Shown: piece by piece, positions 12,190 through 23,316 of the stretch
How the letters are laid out: the number at the start of each line of letters is the position of its first letter
Numbering within the stretch: the stretch's first letter is position 1
Assembly (NCBI GenBank): GCA_963576475.1
Contig: OY754969.1
Location: 25,068,318-25,132,317, forward strand
Direction of reading: 5' to 3'
DNA length: 64,000 nucleotides
Source of the DNA: Molanna angustata
Lineage: Eukaryota; Arthropoda; Insecta; Trichoptera; Molannidae
The notes under the pieces: model-generated
Databases searched by the model: none
Told to the model about the DNA's origin: nothing
The model's input: only the letters and a program-made list of their open reading frames with translations
Translations under genes and position numbers: made by a program

Positions 12190-12420
12190 ATGGACGACAA
12201 TAGAATTGTCGAAATTGTTAAGAAAGAAATACCCAACCACAGAAGATTATCCGGAAGACCTACGAAGAGAGGGAAGGATAGTTGGACCTACTCCTCCTAG
12301 GATAGTCCAATCTCACAAAAAGGTCACATGGCGATGAAAGATGATGAAGAAGAATAAGATGAAGATCTTATTGACGATGAAGAAGAATAAGGTCAAGATC
12401 TTCAAGTCTTTGACCTTTCA
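12190..12420 (+). pseudogene. Possible RTE reverse transcriptase tail remnant
   Basis: One plus frame gives HRRLSGRPTKRGKDSW, close to the GRPxKRWxDSW stretch at the C-terminus of RTE-type polyproteins. It is followed by stops and a GATGAAGAAGAAT-type triplet repeat, as expected of an RTE 3' tail. Too short for certainty. Confidence 0.35.
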
Positions 12421-12734
12421 GCGCACTCGTTAGTGCTTCTGATTGAGTGATTCTATATAACCTCAAAGTATTGAGGTAGATGAAAATATTTAGTACAGAA
12501 ACAGGTGTCTGTATTCCTGTTTATTCTATAGCAGTGGTTCCCAACCCGCAGATGAAACTGAATCTCCACGGACCACTCATTACAATATCATATATTATAT
12601 CTTTCATAAACTGTAATCATTATTTGTTTCTCTGGGACATTCATAGCCTAGTAGAGTAGAGTAGCCTAATCCACAAATTAAAATAAATATAAATATACTG
12701 ATAATTTAAACTTTAACTTTTAACATAATTATAG

Positions 12735-12750
12735 TGTGGCAGCGCCTGGT
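12735..12750 (+). repeat. Fragment of solo LTR start
   Basis: TGTGGCAGCGCCTGGT is identical to the first 16 bases (minus strand) of the candidate solo LTR at 8991-9249. The following sequence differs, so this is a short truncated copy or chance. Confidence 0.4.
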
Positions 12751-12807
12751 AAAGTGGCCTAATATAGTATTATACATTATACATTTTATTTATTACATAG
12801 TGTAAAC

Positions 12808-12849
12808 ATATCTGATACAATATATTATAAGTTATATTGTATCAGATAT
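12808..12849. repeat. Perfect 17-bp hairpin
   Basis: ATATCTGATACAATATA (12808-12824) is exactly reverse-complemented at 12833-12849, with an 8-base loop. It lies inside the hAT element, outside family 1 copy B. It may be a tiny inverted-repeat insertion. Confidence 0.85.
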
Positions 12850-12944
12850 TATTACACTTGTAAAAAGGATTTTTAATAAATAAATAAATATCAGTTGTTA
12901 ACAAATTTAATGGTGAATATATACAATAATTTTTCAAATATAAA

Positions 12945-13975
12945 CTAGTTGCATGTAACACATGAAATCCAACTGTCGATAGCGATAGTATGTATAGTTG
13001 AAGAATAAGTACCAAACTATAAACCCATAAATACAAATTATTTAATATTTTAAGATATGTATTTGGTTTTCTATACAACACATGTACCTAGGTATGTATG
13101 TCAAGATAGGATAGTATGGAGGTCAGTCCTTTGATCCTACCCAGAATGTGAAAACAGCATGATGGTATGTATGTATGTTTGGAGATTAGTATCAAATTAT
13201 TAAGTCTTCTTAGATATTGTGAGTAGGCTACTTCCATACAAATTGTATGAAACAATGTCGTCACTAAATTCAATTTTTATAAAAATTATTGAAAAAAATT
13301 AGCAATGTGCTAATACTATTTTAATATTTTTTATAGAAAATTAAATTTTCCAGTTGGGGTGTTTCGGCTTTTTTCGATATTTAAAAAAATTGGAAATATA
13401 TGCAGTTAAACTCATAAATTAATCATAAAAAAAATATTTTTCTTAATAAAAAATGTTTGACAAACTCTGGAATTTAAAAAAAAAAACTTATTTGGGATTT
13501 TGTATTTGTCTATGCTTATACTGAATTTCAGCGTTCTACATAGCTTATATGGATTCTGAGATATATGGAAAAATAAATCAAAATTTCAAAAGTTGATTAC
13601 CACTGACTGAAACAAAAATTCACAATTCTGAGTATAAAAGTTTTGTAGGCTTGTAATTTTTTATATATTTTAAAGTTTTGGGCTCTGTAAATTAAGCGGA
13701 TCAAAAGTTATAAGGGGGGGAGAGACAGACACACACACACACACACAAAACTCTCATAAAATGTTCTACAGACACACGAAATTTTCTACTCCGAATTCTG
13801 AGAAAATCCATGTACGGGAACATATATGCTGCGAGGCCTCTATTTGTTGCTATTAGCATGCTAAAAGTCCACTACACCATACAAAATTTTCCTTCGTACA
13901 CGCATCTTGGCTTAATAATGTCGATTCATTAAGAGAATTGAATTCTCATGAACGAATCGACAGTTGGACTACCTA
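12945..13975 (-). mobile_element. Family 1 repeat, copy B
   Basis: On the minus strand this is the most complete copy of the ~1 kb family. It opens with TCCAACTGTCGATTCG, passes through an (AC)n run and the conserved blocks seen in copies C and D, and closes with CGACAGTTGGATTTCATG followed by ACATGCAACTAGT. The left and right TCCAACTGTCGA motifs are inverted, suggesting short terminal inverted repeats. No protein is encoded. It sits inside the hAT element at 12532-14113. Confidence 0.8.
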
Positions 13976-14113
13976 TTATTATTCATGATGAAACAATTTT
14001 ATAAAATATAAATGGTAAATTTTTAGAACGGCAACATTATATATCAAAAAAAGGAAGAGATACTCCCGCGTACCACTATCGAGGCTCTTACAGACAACCT
14101 TTGGGAAACACTG

Positions 14114-14600
14114 CTCTATAGTATAAATTCTAATTTCGTCTTGTAAGGGATATCAATTTTGACTCCTCTCCTCATCCCAATCCTGAGCTTAGATAATGTA
14201 TGTCTACCCGCCTAGCCAAGAAAAAATGTTGTAAAAGAGAAAACTACAAGCAGTAGGTACCGACCTTTTCAGTACCTACAGACAGTTACCTTCGAGAAAT
14301 GACACAGTGCATTTCACATACCTACATTCCTTATAAGTTTATCTTCGTTTCATTTTCTACATAGTTTAAACTGCGCCAAGTGTTCATTGTGTTGTGTATT
14401 GTGTCCTGTGCTCCAAATTCAAGAAAGATTGCAAATTAAAAAACTTCAAATATTGGTTCGTCGCGGCTGGCGGTAAGACAATTTACCTTCGTTGAGCTAT
14501 GTATGAAATATTGAAATATTGCCTAACTTCCGTTCCCGATTTTAAACCATTCCGTACAGTCCATTTGCTCCAACAGGCCTCTATTGAGATATAAAGTTCG
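14114..14600. other. No recognised gene; one donor-like site
   Basis: A GC-richer piece around 14340-14475 ends in GGCTGGCGGTAAGACA, which resembles a plus-strand splice donor. Nothing else supports an exon. The remainder is unassigned. Confidence 0.25.
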
Positions 14601-14609
14601 GTTAAAAAA

Positions 14610-15001
14610 TATATTTGCACAAAAAATATTTTTATTTGTATTGTATTGTATATATTTTATTTAGATATAAAAAAAATACAATTTCTTACATCTAGTATAA
14701 ACAAAAATAAAAACAAACAATAAAAATAAACAAATAAACATCGGATGACTAAATGAACACACAAAAAAGACACGTATCTATCAATAACAATAAAACACAA
14801 AGTAAAAAAAAGGAAAACACACTACCACAATAGAAGACATAATATAGTATCAAAACAAGCAAAACAGATATTATAGTCTTAGAACATAATATATAAACAA
14901 TAGAAACACACGATTTTTAAAAAAACTTTTGTTGTATGTATTCAGCACCTTAGCGACGAAAAGCGGCAAGACTAGACGCCTCCTTTACACATTCAGGCAA
15001 A
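14610..15001 (-). repeat. 3' part of Jockey/CR1-type LINE (minus)
   Basis: Continues downstream on the minus strand from the RT fragment at 15002-15625. The start of this block, near 14940-15000, still translates into continuation of the C-terminus and is shared with 16740-16895. The A-rich remainder, ending in TATTG-type repeats near 14640, probably is the 3' untranslated region and tail. Confidence 0.5.
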
Positions 15002-15625
15002 TCATTTTAAGTTGTAAGCCTTTGTAGTACACACTATTTTGTGTACCTGCCAGGTTTGTCTGCGGCAGTCTAAAGTCCCGCCTACTTCTCGTCGGGTATG
15101 CGTGAACTTCAAAATTGTACATAATATTTTTTGTAAATAAAAAATATTATTAAAAAAAAAATAAAAAAAAAAATTAGGTAAAAGTCTATTTTTTAATTTG
15201 TAAATAAAAATTAGCACATTCAGAATTATTTGTTGTTTCACTGTCAACTGCTGTTTCAACTGCTCAAGCATATATTCAATACGGGTAAATCTATTGCATT
15301 TTAATATTGTCCTCATTGCTCTGTTTTGTATTATCTGTAGTTTTTTATTTTCACCTACATTGCTCATAAATAATACACTTGAGCAGTAGTTAATGTGCGG
15401 AACAACAATGCTATTATACACTAATTTAGATGTTTTTAAATCAAGTTTATTTCTTATCCTTCCTAGAAATCCCACCTTCTTCGCGATTTTCTTCGTAATA
15501 CATAATATGTGCTTGTCAAATCTCAATTTATTATCAATTACTACTCCCAAGTATTTTATGTCTTCAACCTCCTCAATTTCCTCATCATGAATCTTAAGTG
15601 TGTACTTACAAACTTTTTAACTAAA
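15002..15625 (-). pseudogene. LINE reverse transcriptase C-terminal fragment
   Basis: A 182-codon minus frame begins GVVIDNKLRFDKHI. Upstream codons in the same frame add KIHDEEIEEVEDIKYLG, giving the (K)YLGVxID motif that follows the RT palm in Jockey/CR1-type LINEs. After it comes VYNSIVVPHINYCSSVLF, the usual thumb-region motif (xPHxxYCxxVW). Homopolymeric A/T insertion near 15130-15190 encodes a Phe/Asn-rich stretch foreign to the family. It lacks the endonuclease and RT catalytic YxDD region, so the element is 5'-truncated and dead. A second fragment of the same family lies in opposite orientation at 16740-16895. Confidence 0.8.
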
Positions 15626-15777
15626 AAAATATTCGATTTTCAATTTTTTTTTTATATTTACATTTACATTCGCAGTATGTGATTAAACTTAGTATAAATG
15701 CAATGACTGTAGTCATGTTAATTAAAAAAATAACAACTTAAAAAAACATATATAATACATGTGTACCTAAGACCCAT

Positions 15778-16150
15778 TGTCACCTACGAAGTAGAGACTA
15801 GAACAGACACAACGAGAACAAAATCTCTTCTGAGGACATCAGAGATGAGGACATTGAGATGTACCTATAACCGGAGACACACAAAGAGACCGAATTCGAG
15901 ATACTGAAGTAAGAAAAAAATGCTTATAGTACGGAAGACATCGTCAGATGGGGAAGACAGCGGAGGCGATATTGGAGTTCACATGTTAACAGAATGAATG
16001 AAAATAGACTCCCACGTATCGCTCTCCAGGAGAACCCAGCTGGAAGAAGACCTCCAAAGAGATGGCGAGACAGCTGGCAGTCCACATCGTAGGAGACAGA
16101 ATAGCGGCAGAAACAGATCTTCGGATCTATGGAAAGGAAGAAGAAAAAGA
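15778..16150 (+). pseudogene. RTE-type reverse transcriptase C-terminus remnant
   Basis: Plus-strand translation over several frames gives TYEVETRTDTTRTK, then RRRYWSSHVNRMNENRLP and RRPPKRWRDSW. These correspond to the TYGxETxxxT, GHVxRMxxxR and GRPxxRWxDxW blocks at the C-terminus of RTE/insect 'craniofacial development protein 2-like' retrotransposon proteins. Stops and frameshifts break it. A GAAGAAG triplet tail follows at about 16135-16155. Confidence 0.7.
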
Positions 16151-16739
16151 ATAACTTCAAAAGTAATCATATTATGAACAATCGTTATATTTATACCGAC
16201 ATTATTTTCTATTTCCTAGAAAACATTAAAAATTCACTTTAATGATATTTGGTTATTCCACTCTATATGAAAGATTTATATTTTGTGGGTTTATGTTTAT
16301 GGTAGGTAAGTATGTTTCAAATAAAGGCTTTCTAAATATTTTCTTTCAGAAAAATCTCATCTTTTTGCCAGCAGAATTTTTTACGACGTTAAAACTCGCG
16401 AAAAATTAAATTTGACATTGCTACATGCGTGCGTATGTAAAAAAGTAAATATTTTTTCTTTGACGCACAAATTTGTTTTTTTATTACTTTTGCACACATA
16501 AAAATGTTCCCTTGAATTTGCAGAACCGAGACGCGACTTGGAAATTCGTTTGCTGATAAATTCAAATTTAATGGTGTTAAAGAAAAAAAAAGTTAATTTA
16601 TATATCCAAAATTACTTTAATTATAGTTGAAGTTTATGTCAATTTAACAGCAAATAAATTTAAATTCGTTAATTATCAAAATTAAAAAATGGACTATTAC
16701 CGCGATCTTTGCAAAAAAATGTTATGTATAATTTCGAAG

Positions 16740-16895
16740 TTCACACCTACCCGACAAGAAATCGGCGGGTCTTTAGATTGCCTCAGACTAACCTGGCAGG
16801 TATACAAAATAATGTGTATTATAAAGTATACCAACTGTTTAATGATTTGCCATAATGTGTGAAGGGAGCATCTGGTCTCGCCGCTTTTCGTCGCC
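16740..16895 (+). pseudogene. Second LINE C-terminal fragment
   Basis: DNA from TTCACACCTACCCGAC to CGCCGCTTTTCGTCGC is the reverse-complement counterpart of 14950-15115. The protein retains THTRR- and QTxLAG-type residues. Two copies of one LINE family therefore lie about 1.7 kb apart in inverted orientation. Confidence 0.65.
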
Positions 16896-16919
16896 TATGT
16901 AGGTGTTGTGTCTATGGAA

Positions 16920-17135
16920 CGATGTAAATATGAAGTCGATCGGACTTTGGGCTGTAGAGAGGACACATCAAAAAGGATAATTCGCCGTACGCCATACATA
17001 CAAACATATCACAACGAAACTCATAGTGTACACTGTATACATGATACCCGTTAAGAAATTGATTATAAAAAAATACGCTTCAAAATTGTGAAATAATGGC
17101 TCTCCACTATTTCATAGTGTGGAGAATAAAAAACC
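16920..17135 (-). repeat. Dispersed repeat R3, minus copy
   Basis: On the minus strand this matches 21555-21790 (plus), including CTCTCCACACTAT, AATTTTTAAGCG-type, GCGTACGGCG and CTACAGCCCAAA blocks. No coding capacity. The plus copy continues into a tandem array (21790-22800). Confidence 0.7.
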
Positions 17136-18172
17136 GTCTCGATATGAATCACGCTTCGCTAAGGCAAAGTTTCCTTAGAACAAGGACACAACTAACGAAT
17201 CGATTTTTCGATATAATTTGTCCTAAGAAATGTTTGTGTATTAAATATTAGCTATAATATAAACGACATGATACTTCTTATACTAAACATTTATTATCTA
17301 TCGAATATCGAAAATGCGATTTATTTAAGCGAATAAAATGGGTTAATCTTTCAAATCATAATACGAGGTAATAAATCATTGAATGTTGGTTGACTTTCGT
17401 TCATGGGTAATAATACTCTGAAGAGAGACATCAATAGTTTTGCGACTTTTAGCAGAAATGAACCAGAAAACTTTATTTATTTATTTTATTTCAGATAACT
17501 ACAGCTTTTTAAATTGTGTCGTTACATTATATGGTGCTATTAAAATTTGTACAAGCCAATACTTAATGTTTTATTCGAATTTTAAAGAATGAAGTAAAAT
17601 CAAATATTTAAAAAAGTATGCTGAGCAGTAGGAAAATGAATAACAATAATAAGAGAAAAAGTACGATTGATAAAAAAAAACAATACGTAATGAGAATAAA
17701 ATTAGGAAAAGGAGAGATTATTGGTGTGAAGGAGAGAGCTTGTTTGAAGGAGTTATAGAACTGGGTTGAAAAATATCTTCATTTGTTTAAAAGTTTTAAA
17801 GGAGTCAGGAACTTTGCTCGGTTATTGTAAATAAATAGTGAAATAAAATCTAATAAGCAATTTCAGCTTTTTCTTTACTTAATTTGCTACTTCTACCTCT
17901 ACTCTAAAAATGCTAAGTTTAAAGAATTGCATAGAAAAAAGAGATCGTTGAGCTATGTGGATTGGTTAGTAATGGTTTATCTAGTATAATTAATAATAAT
18001 ATATATAAATTATTTGATCTCTCCATATTTTTACAATTTTGATGGGTTTAATATTTTGTAAATATTTCAGAGTCAGAAGAAATATACATCAAATTAGAAA
18101 TTGTAAATGTAAATTCAAAACATATTATTATGAAGATTACCTGTACATTTGATTTTACAATAGTAGCCATTA
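17136..18172. other. AT-rich stretch, nothing recognised
   Basis: A TATTTATTTATTTTATTT run at 17475 could be a minus-strand LINE tail, but the adjoining sequence is not recognisable. Confidence 0.35.
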
Positions 18173-18557
18173 GGGTTGCCAACCGTCCCGCGTGAGGCGG
18201 GAAGTCCCGTTTCCACGACTCAAATAATGCGTCCCGCTATATATGTCCGCTTTATGGTAAACCTAGAGATTAGACAGAAATGCCATTCAAATTATATAAT
18301 AAAAAAAGCTCAAATGCGTCAAATCTCAAGACAAGTACTCTTTCAAAAAGAAAAACTAATTGTCTTGTGATTATGAGTACGCTGTACATTTCATTGAGCA
18401 AAGTATTATAGGTATTCAAAGTTTAAATAAAGTTTAAATTTAAATAAAAGTGATAAAAAAACACAATTGTTTTTTTTCCGTTTCTGTAAATTTGTAGGCA
18501 AGTCCCGCACATTAATTTCTGATTTCCCGCTTATCCGTGAATAAGAGTTGGCAACCC
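18173..18557. mobile_element. TA-flanked MITE (~385 bp)
   Basis: GGGTTGCCAAC at the left end and GTTGGCAACCC at the right end are perfect inverted repeats, each flanked by TA (18171-18172, 18558-18559). Subterminal GTCCCGC/TCCCGC repeats lie near both ends (18186-18250, 18500-18535). No coding capacity. TA flanks suggest a Tc1/mariner-like or other TA-targeting element. A hAT assignment was considered, but the 8-bp flanks do not match. Confidence 0.8.
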
Positions 18558-19560
18558 TAGATGTCAACGTAAAACCCTAACGGAATTCCAGTTATCAACG
18601 TCTAAGAACAGGATGCATTTTAAAAACTTTGTTTCTATTCTCCTTGTTTTGGAAACTTTTGGATATGTGTCCTGTTTTGGGTAATAAAACTATTGCAAGT
18701 GAGAACAAGGTTTTACTGTCTTAGTTTTCATGTTCAACTTTCAAAAGTTTTGTCTTGAAAACTTAAAAATATTTTTGGTGACGATTTCAAGATTTTCATT
18801 CTTTCTTTATAAGAGAACACATTTACAATCAACAACAAAGCATTTATTTTTCCATAAGGAACCCGGCATAATATATTTTCCGATAAAAATATATATCCCG
18901 ATATTCTTTTTTTTAATGTTTTATTTTTATTTTCCTTAAACATTCACAGTCATTGGTCGAAAATTAAAATACCTGTAATATAATATGAAAATATAATTAA
19001 AAACGTTTTCATAAATTATTTTTGGTGAATGAAAAGTCCTGTATCATAAATCTTCCTTTTATTGTAAACATGTTTATTCATCACATTAATAATATTGATA
19101 CGCAATCCTTTAATAAAAATAAATTAAATTAAGTTGTATAGAACGAGGGTATATTCCCTAAAGAAATCAATTTTATTGGAAGTACCAACGTCCTAATGAA
19201 ATTTCGGGTAGTGAAATTATTCTCTTAAAATTCTACTCAAAATAATAATAAAATGATTACCTGAGGTTTTAACCATAAAATTTATCCGAAGTGGTTCAAA
19301 TTAAATTATTTGTATCCTAATCAAGGAAAACATTTCGAAGTTATATAAAAAATGCTATTACAATTTTATTTTTAAAGTACTTAAATAAACCAAAGAATTC
19401 GTAAACTGTATCGATGGTCAATTTTTGTTGAAATAGTACCTATAGTCAAAAACTCTTATGTATTCCTTTCACTATTTATTTTCTAACATAGACTGGAATT
19501 AGCCTGTCAAAGTCATCTGATGACGGTCTTCGATTAACTGAAACCAATTAGTGCCATTAA
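18558..19560. other. AT-rich stretch, nothing recognised
   Basis: Two fully overlapping opposite-strand frames (18730-18943) are rich in Phe/Lys and are not credible as genes. Confidence 0.4.
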
Positions 19561-19564
19561 TGAA

Positions 19565-19765
19565 TGGACAGTAAAACGAAAAACGAAGAAGAAGAAGAAG
19601 CTTCGATGGCTGGACGGAGTGGTGAAGGATTCGAATATCATCAGCGTCAATAACTGGTGTAATGCGTCGCAAGAGCGACAGTCATGGAGGCGGGCTCTGC
19701 AGGAGGCTAAGATCCGACCACCCGACCTGGGTTGTGGAGCCACAGATGATGATGATGATAAAATG
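19565..19765 (+). pseudogene. RTE-type element 3' end with GAT tail
   Basis: Plus translation RWLDGVVKDSNIISVNNW then RQSWRRALQEAKIRPPDLG corresponds to the (K)LRWLDxVxxD...W...RxxWRxxxxxA end of insect RTE-type proteins. It is followed by GATGATGATGATGATA, the triplet 3' tail characteristic of RTE elements. Only the last ~60 residues remain. Confidence 0.65.
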
Positions 19766-20139
19766 AAAAACAAAAACGTCTTTTTGGATTCCTTATTGTG
19801 CCTACAAATATACAATATGTAGGTATGAAATATTCTTCATGGCAGTCCTTATGTTGTCCGATGAGCAGCCGCTTCGGAGATGAAAAAGACTATATTAGTC
19901 CTATAACGTTCCAAAAAGTTGGATAGGAGATTGCGAAATCCCCTATGTAGGTACCTATAAAGTAAATAATATAAAAAATAGCTAACAAGGCTTATTTGAT
20001 AGCAATTGTACCACGATTTTGGTAAATATGGTCAGTTTTAATATTGAGAAGTGTAAATTCAAACTTGGGATGCTTTCTTTATCTGAAGACGAATTACAAT
20101 ATTGAACAAATTCATCTTCATCTTCGAATATTTTTATGG
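19766..20139. other. Nothing recognised
   Basis: AT-rich sequence without a supported feature. Confidence 0.35.
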
Positions 20140-20385
20140 TTGTATATACGCAAACATTGGATGTTTTTCTCTATCGGGAGTCAATGATGTTTTTTGAAAA
20201 AAAAATAACATCTCAATAGAGACGAAGTTGGAATATTAAAGGATAAAAAGGAACTCAAGGCACCTACAGGACTTGAGTTCCTGTTTCTCCTATAATATTC
20301 CAACTTCATCTCTATTGAGACGAAGTTAAAATTTTATTAGATAGAATCTTCATCTTCTTCAAAGATGTTTAGTTGGTATAGATAG
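20140..20385 (+). mobile_element. Family 4 repeat, collapsed foldback copy
   Basis: Shares GTTGTATATACGCAAACATTGGAT and TCGGGAGTCAATGATGTTTT-type blocks in part with 52845-53090 and, in reverse, with 34270-34320. It also carries the family hallmark GACGAAGTTGGAATATT. Here the hallmark is present twice as a hairpin (20211-20320). Confidence 0.65.
20211..20320. repeat. 49-bp-arm hairpin inside family 4 copy
   Basis: The left arm, 20211-20259, begins TCTCAATAGAGACGAAG. The right arm, 20272-20320, is its near-perfect reverse complement, and the loop is 12 bases (GCACCTACAGGA). Other family members read straight through this loop into TACGACCTGTCATCGGC, so the hairpin is a fold-back of one half. 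Confidence 0.85.
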
Positions 20386-20398
20386 TATTTTATTTTGC

Positions 20399-20610
20399 CG
20401 ATCACGGTGGCACAGTTGGTAAGCTTTTTGGATTCTGTGCAGGCGTCCTCGGTTCGATCCCCAGCAGAAGAGCAATTTATTTAAGTTCATTTCACATGTA
20501 AATAGGCCTTCTATGGGGTGGGAAGACTGGGTAGTTGGAAAAAATCACATATGGCAAAAGACTCGCCACTTGCGCAGGGTGCAAGGAAATGTTTATTATT
20601 CTCATTTTTA
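20399..20610 (+). mobile_element. tRNA-derived SINE (SINE-A)
   Basis: The tRNA-like head carries an A box (TGGCACAGTTGGTAAG) and B box (GGTTCGATCCC), followed by a body with ACTCGCCACTTGCGCAGG and GTGCAAGG. The same body occurs in reverse at 30360, 30665 and 51190. Pol III boxes plus a dispersed shared body indicate a SINE rather than a functional tRNA gene. Confidence 0.8.
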
Positions 20611-21280
20611 ATTATGAATCTACTAAGTTCTCTACAAAAGTTTTAAGAATTCTCTTTTACTCGTAGTATTTCGAAGAAAGAAAAACGTAGAATCGAATCG
20701 CTTTAATAACAAGACGTATTCACTCATTTTTCGAGAGTGCGAAGAAAATAAATATGAACGTACATGGAGTCTTCAATTTCCTTTCTGAGGATGATAGCTT
20801 ATTGATGTAAGAATAAAATGTTTCACACTATTTTCTCTCATAATAATAGGCAAAATGCTTGGTGTATTTTTGGTAGGAAAAAAAAATATCTGGCAAGTCT
20901 CATGTCCTCGCTCGAAAACCTAAAAAAGAAAAAACATTCTCGCAAAAATAGTTTGGGAAGCAAATATTATTGTTAGAAATGGTGACCAAAACTGTGCGAC
21001 GAATTCGATGTTTCCTTTCAGCTCATGAATGGACCGGCCCACTTGCGGGCACTGTGCCAGGACTATTGGTTGAAAACAGGAATTTTGTCCACATTCCAAG
21101 TATTGTTTGTCCTTTTCTTGACCCGTGAAAAATTCATTAAGAAATGTATTCGTCTTGATATTTTAGTATCGAGAACGTTACGTTTCTTTAAACACTAAAA
21201 AAGGAATAATTCATATTCTCAAATTTAAACGTGGTTTTTTTTACACAAGTACTTTCTCTTTATATTAGTTTTACTATCAA
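20611..21280. other. Nothing recognised
   Basis: A GC-richer piece at 21000-21070 has no identifiable coding match. Confidence 0.3.
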
Positions 21281-21345
21281 GTGATTCCCTCATCAAGCGC
21301 AAAATTTCAAATCTATATGATAAGTTATTGCAAAAATTTTCTTTT
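21281..21345 (+). repeat. LINE 3' stem-loop, second copy
   Basis: ATTCCCTCATCAAGCGCAAA followed by GATAAGTTATTGCAAAAA matches 6840-6890, where the stem is better preserved. Probably the extreme 3' end of a LINE or SINE. Confidence 0.5.
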
Positions 21346-21479
21346 GAATACATATCATAGGTTTATCTTGTAAATTTATGTTTGTAATATTTTTAAGAAA
21401 AAATAATGTTAAAATTAATAAAAAATTTAAATTATGGCTCAGTTGAGTTTTTTGATAAAAAAATTCAAGCATAAAATAT

Positions 21480-21560
21480 AGTTTCCGGTAAACAACTTGA
21501 GTAATTTCGTCATGGAGTGGAGCGGTTTGCGCATATTATATACCAAGCAAAAAAAAACAA
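21480..21560 (+). repeat. Dispersed repeat fragment
   Basis: Contains ATACCAAGCAAAAA and an AACAAATTTTCGCTCT-type segment also seen at 46715-46760 and 59175-59220 in related wording, along with CAACTTGAG. It borders R3 here and follows SINE-A at 59150. Confidence 0.5.
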
Positions 21561-22800
21561 ATTTTCGCTCTACTTTTTACTCTCCACACTATTGAATAGG
21601 GGAGAGTGATGATTTCACAATTTTTAAGCGTATTTTTTTTACATCTTTTTCTCAATGGGTATCATGTAGAGAGTGCACACTGTGAGTTTCATCATGATGT
21701 GATTGTATTTATGGCGTACGGCGTACGGAAAATCTTTTTTGTGTTCTCTCTACAGCCCAAACTATAAGTCCGATCGACTTCATATTAACATCATAATGTG
21801 TAAAGAGCAAAGACCTATAGCTGATAGTTTTCCATAGACAACTTTTGATTTCTTCTCTATGAATTCATCATTTACGTTGGTTTTTTGTGTCCTCTCTGCA
21901 GCCCAAACTATAAGTCCGATTGAGTTCATATTGATATCATATGTGTTAAGTCCATAAACTTAGAGCTGATTAGTTTTCCATAGACAACGGTTAATTTTTT
22001 CTCAATGTTTCTTTATGATTTCATGTATTAAAACTGAAAAAATGCTCTCACGACCTGGAATTGGAGATATTTTAATTTGGTTTCAATTATTTATACAACA
22101 CCAAAAAACTTCATAAAATTGTATTCAAAGTTGGTCAATGTAAAAAGAAAAATATTCAACGGTTTTAAAAATTATATTTTATTTAATGGATTTTTGTATG
22201 AAACTTATATGTAACAAGATATTTTTTTTTATGTTTGGCAACGTTCAATTCTTTGATTTCATATTGATAAAAGAATATTAATAGCTTGAACTTAGAACTG
22301 ATTAGCTTTCCATAGATATTCATAAAATTTCTTCATAATATGATATCACGAGTCATAATTTTCTAAATGCTCTAACGCTCTTTAAAACAAAATTTATCTG
22401 CTTTTATTAAAATATTTCATACAACATAAGCATTCTTCACCATACTGCATTAATAGTTTGTCTATCTTAACATAAAAATATACTATCGTTAGAAAATTTA
22501 TATTCCTGGTAGTAAAATTTAGAATGAATAAAAATGTATATAATAAGATAAATTTCTTTTGGATGGAAAAGTTCAGTAATTTTATTTCATGTTATAACGT
22601 AAAGAGCTTGAACATAGAACTGATTAGCTTTCCATAAATAACATAAGATTCCTTCATATGCCAAAATGCCTTCACGTTCTTTAAATCAAAATTTATCTGA
22701 TTTTTATAAAATATTTCATACAACATAAGCATTCTTTTCCATATTGAGACTGTCAACATTTCAAGAAGAAAAAATGAACGTTTTCTATGGTGTGGAGAGT
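21555..22800 (+). repeat. R3 plus degenerate ~0.3-kb tandem array
   Basis: R3 proper covers 21555-21790. It is followed by repeats of a unit containing GAACTGATTAGCTTTCCATA, seen at about 21812, 21955, 22302 and 22610. Two units, 22255-22490 and 22560-22800, align over about 230 bases, sharing AAATTTATCTG and ATTTCATACAACATAAGC, with an offset near 305 bases. The first two units share CTCTCTGCAGCCCAAACTA-type sequence 130 bases apart. No coding capacity. Confidence 0.7.
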
Positions 22801-23316
22801 TTAGTACTGGCCACAACCCACTCGTTTAGGAATGAATTTAATGCTGTGGCCGATACTGGAATAAACCATTAGAGAAATTTCTAGAAAAAATATTAAGTAT
22901 CGGTATAATATACCCCTCCTTTTGTAGCTTGCTTCACTCGCCTTTCGCTGTTTGACAACTCACACTCGCATTCAGTTTTATTTTTAATCATTGCGATTAC
23001 TATGATTAATTAAAAGTATAACGTAAATTAACGTTTCATTGTTTACATGTAAGTAACATCTTTCCAACATTCCATCCTTTATTTACTCGTTTTCGAGAGA
23101 GATAATTATATAGTTGGTGGTAATTGCTTGATAATGACAACAATTTAATTATTAGAGCACACAAATAATTTTTAAATATTTACCCAGTTGATACAACAGA
23201 TAATAATGCCTTGAAAAATCAAAACCCGGCAGACGTTATCCTGCCTATATATGTATAATTAACTCAATTCTAACTAACTCAATTCTAACTAACTCAAACT
23301 TCTAAGAATAAATGAA
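22801..23316. other. Unassigned; one short shared phrase
   Basis: GGCCACAACCCACTCGTT (22808-22825) recurs at 37007-37024, implying another dispersed repeat. The rest is AT-rich. Confidence 0.35.

Larger units (their letters stand above)
12532..14113. mobile_element. Non-autonomous hAT element
   Basis: The ends are CAGTGGTTCCCAACC (left) and CAGTGTTTCCCAAAGG (right, read inwards), the CAGTG start typical of hAT termini. Flanking 8-bp sequences TTCTATAG (12524-12531) and CTCTATAG (14114-14121) match at 7 of 8 positions, the length hAT transposases generate. No transposase frame is present. About 1.03 kb of the interior is family 1 copy B, inserted later. Confidence 0.85.

Noticed and set aside
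13725..13746. (AC)n run as an independent microsatellite locus
   Set aside because: It is an internal part of family 1 copy B; copy C has the matching (TG)n at the same place.
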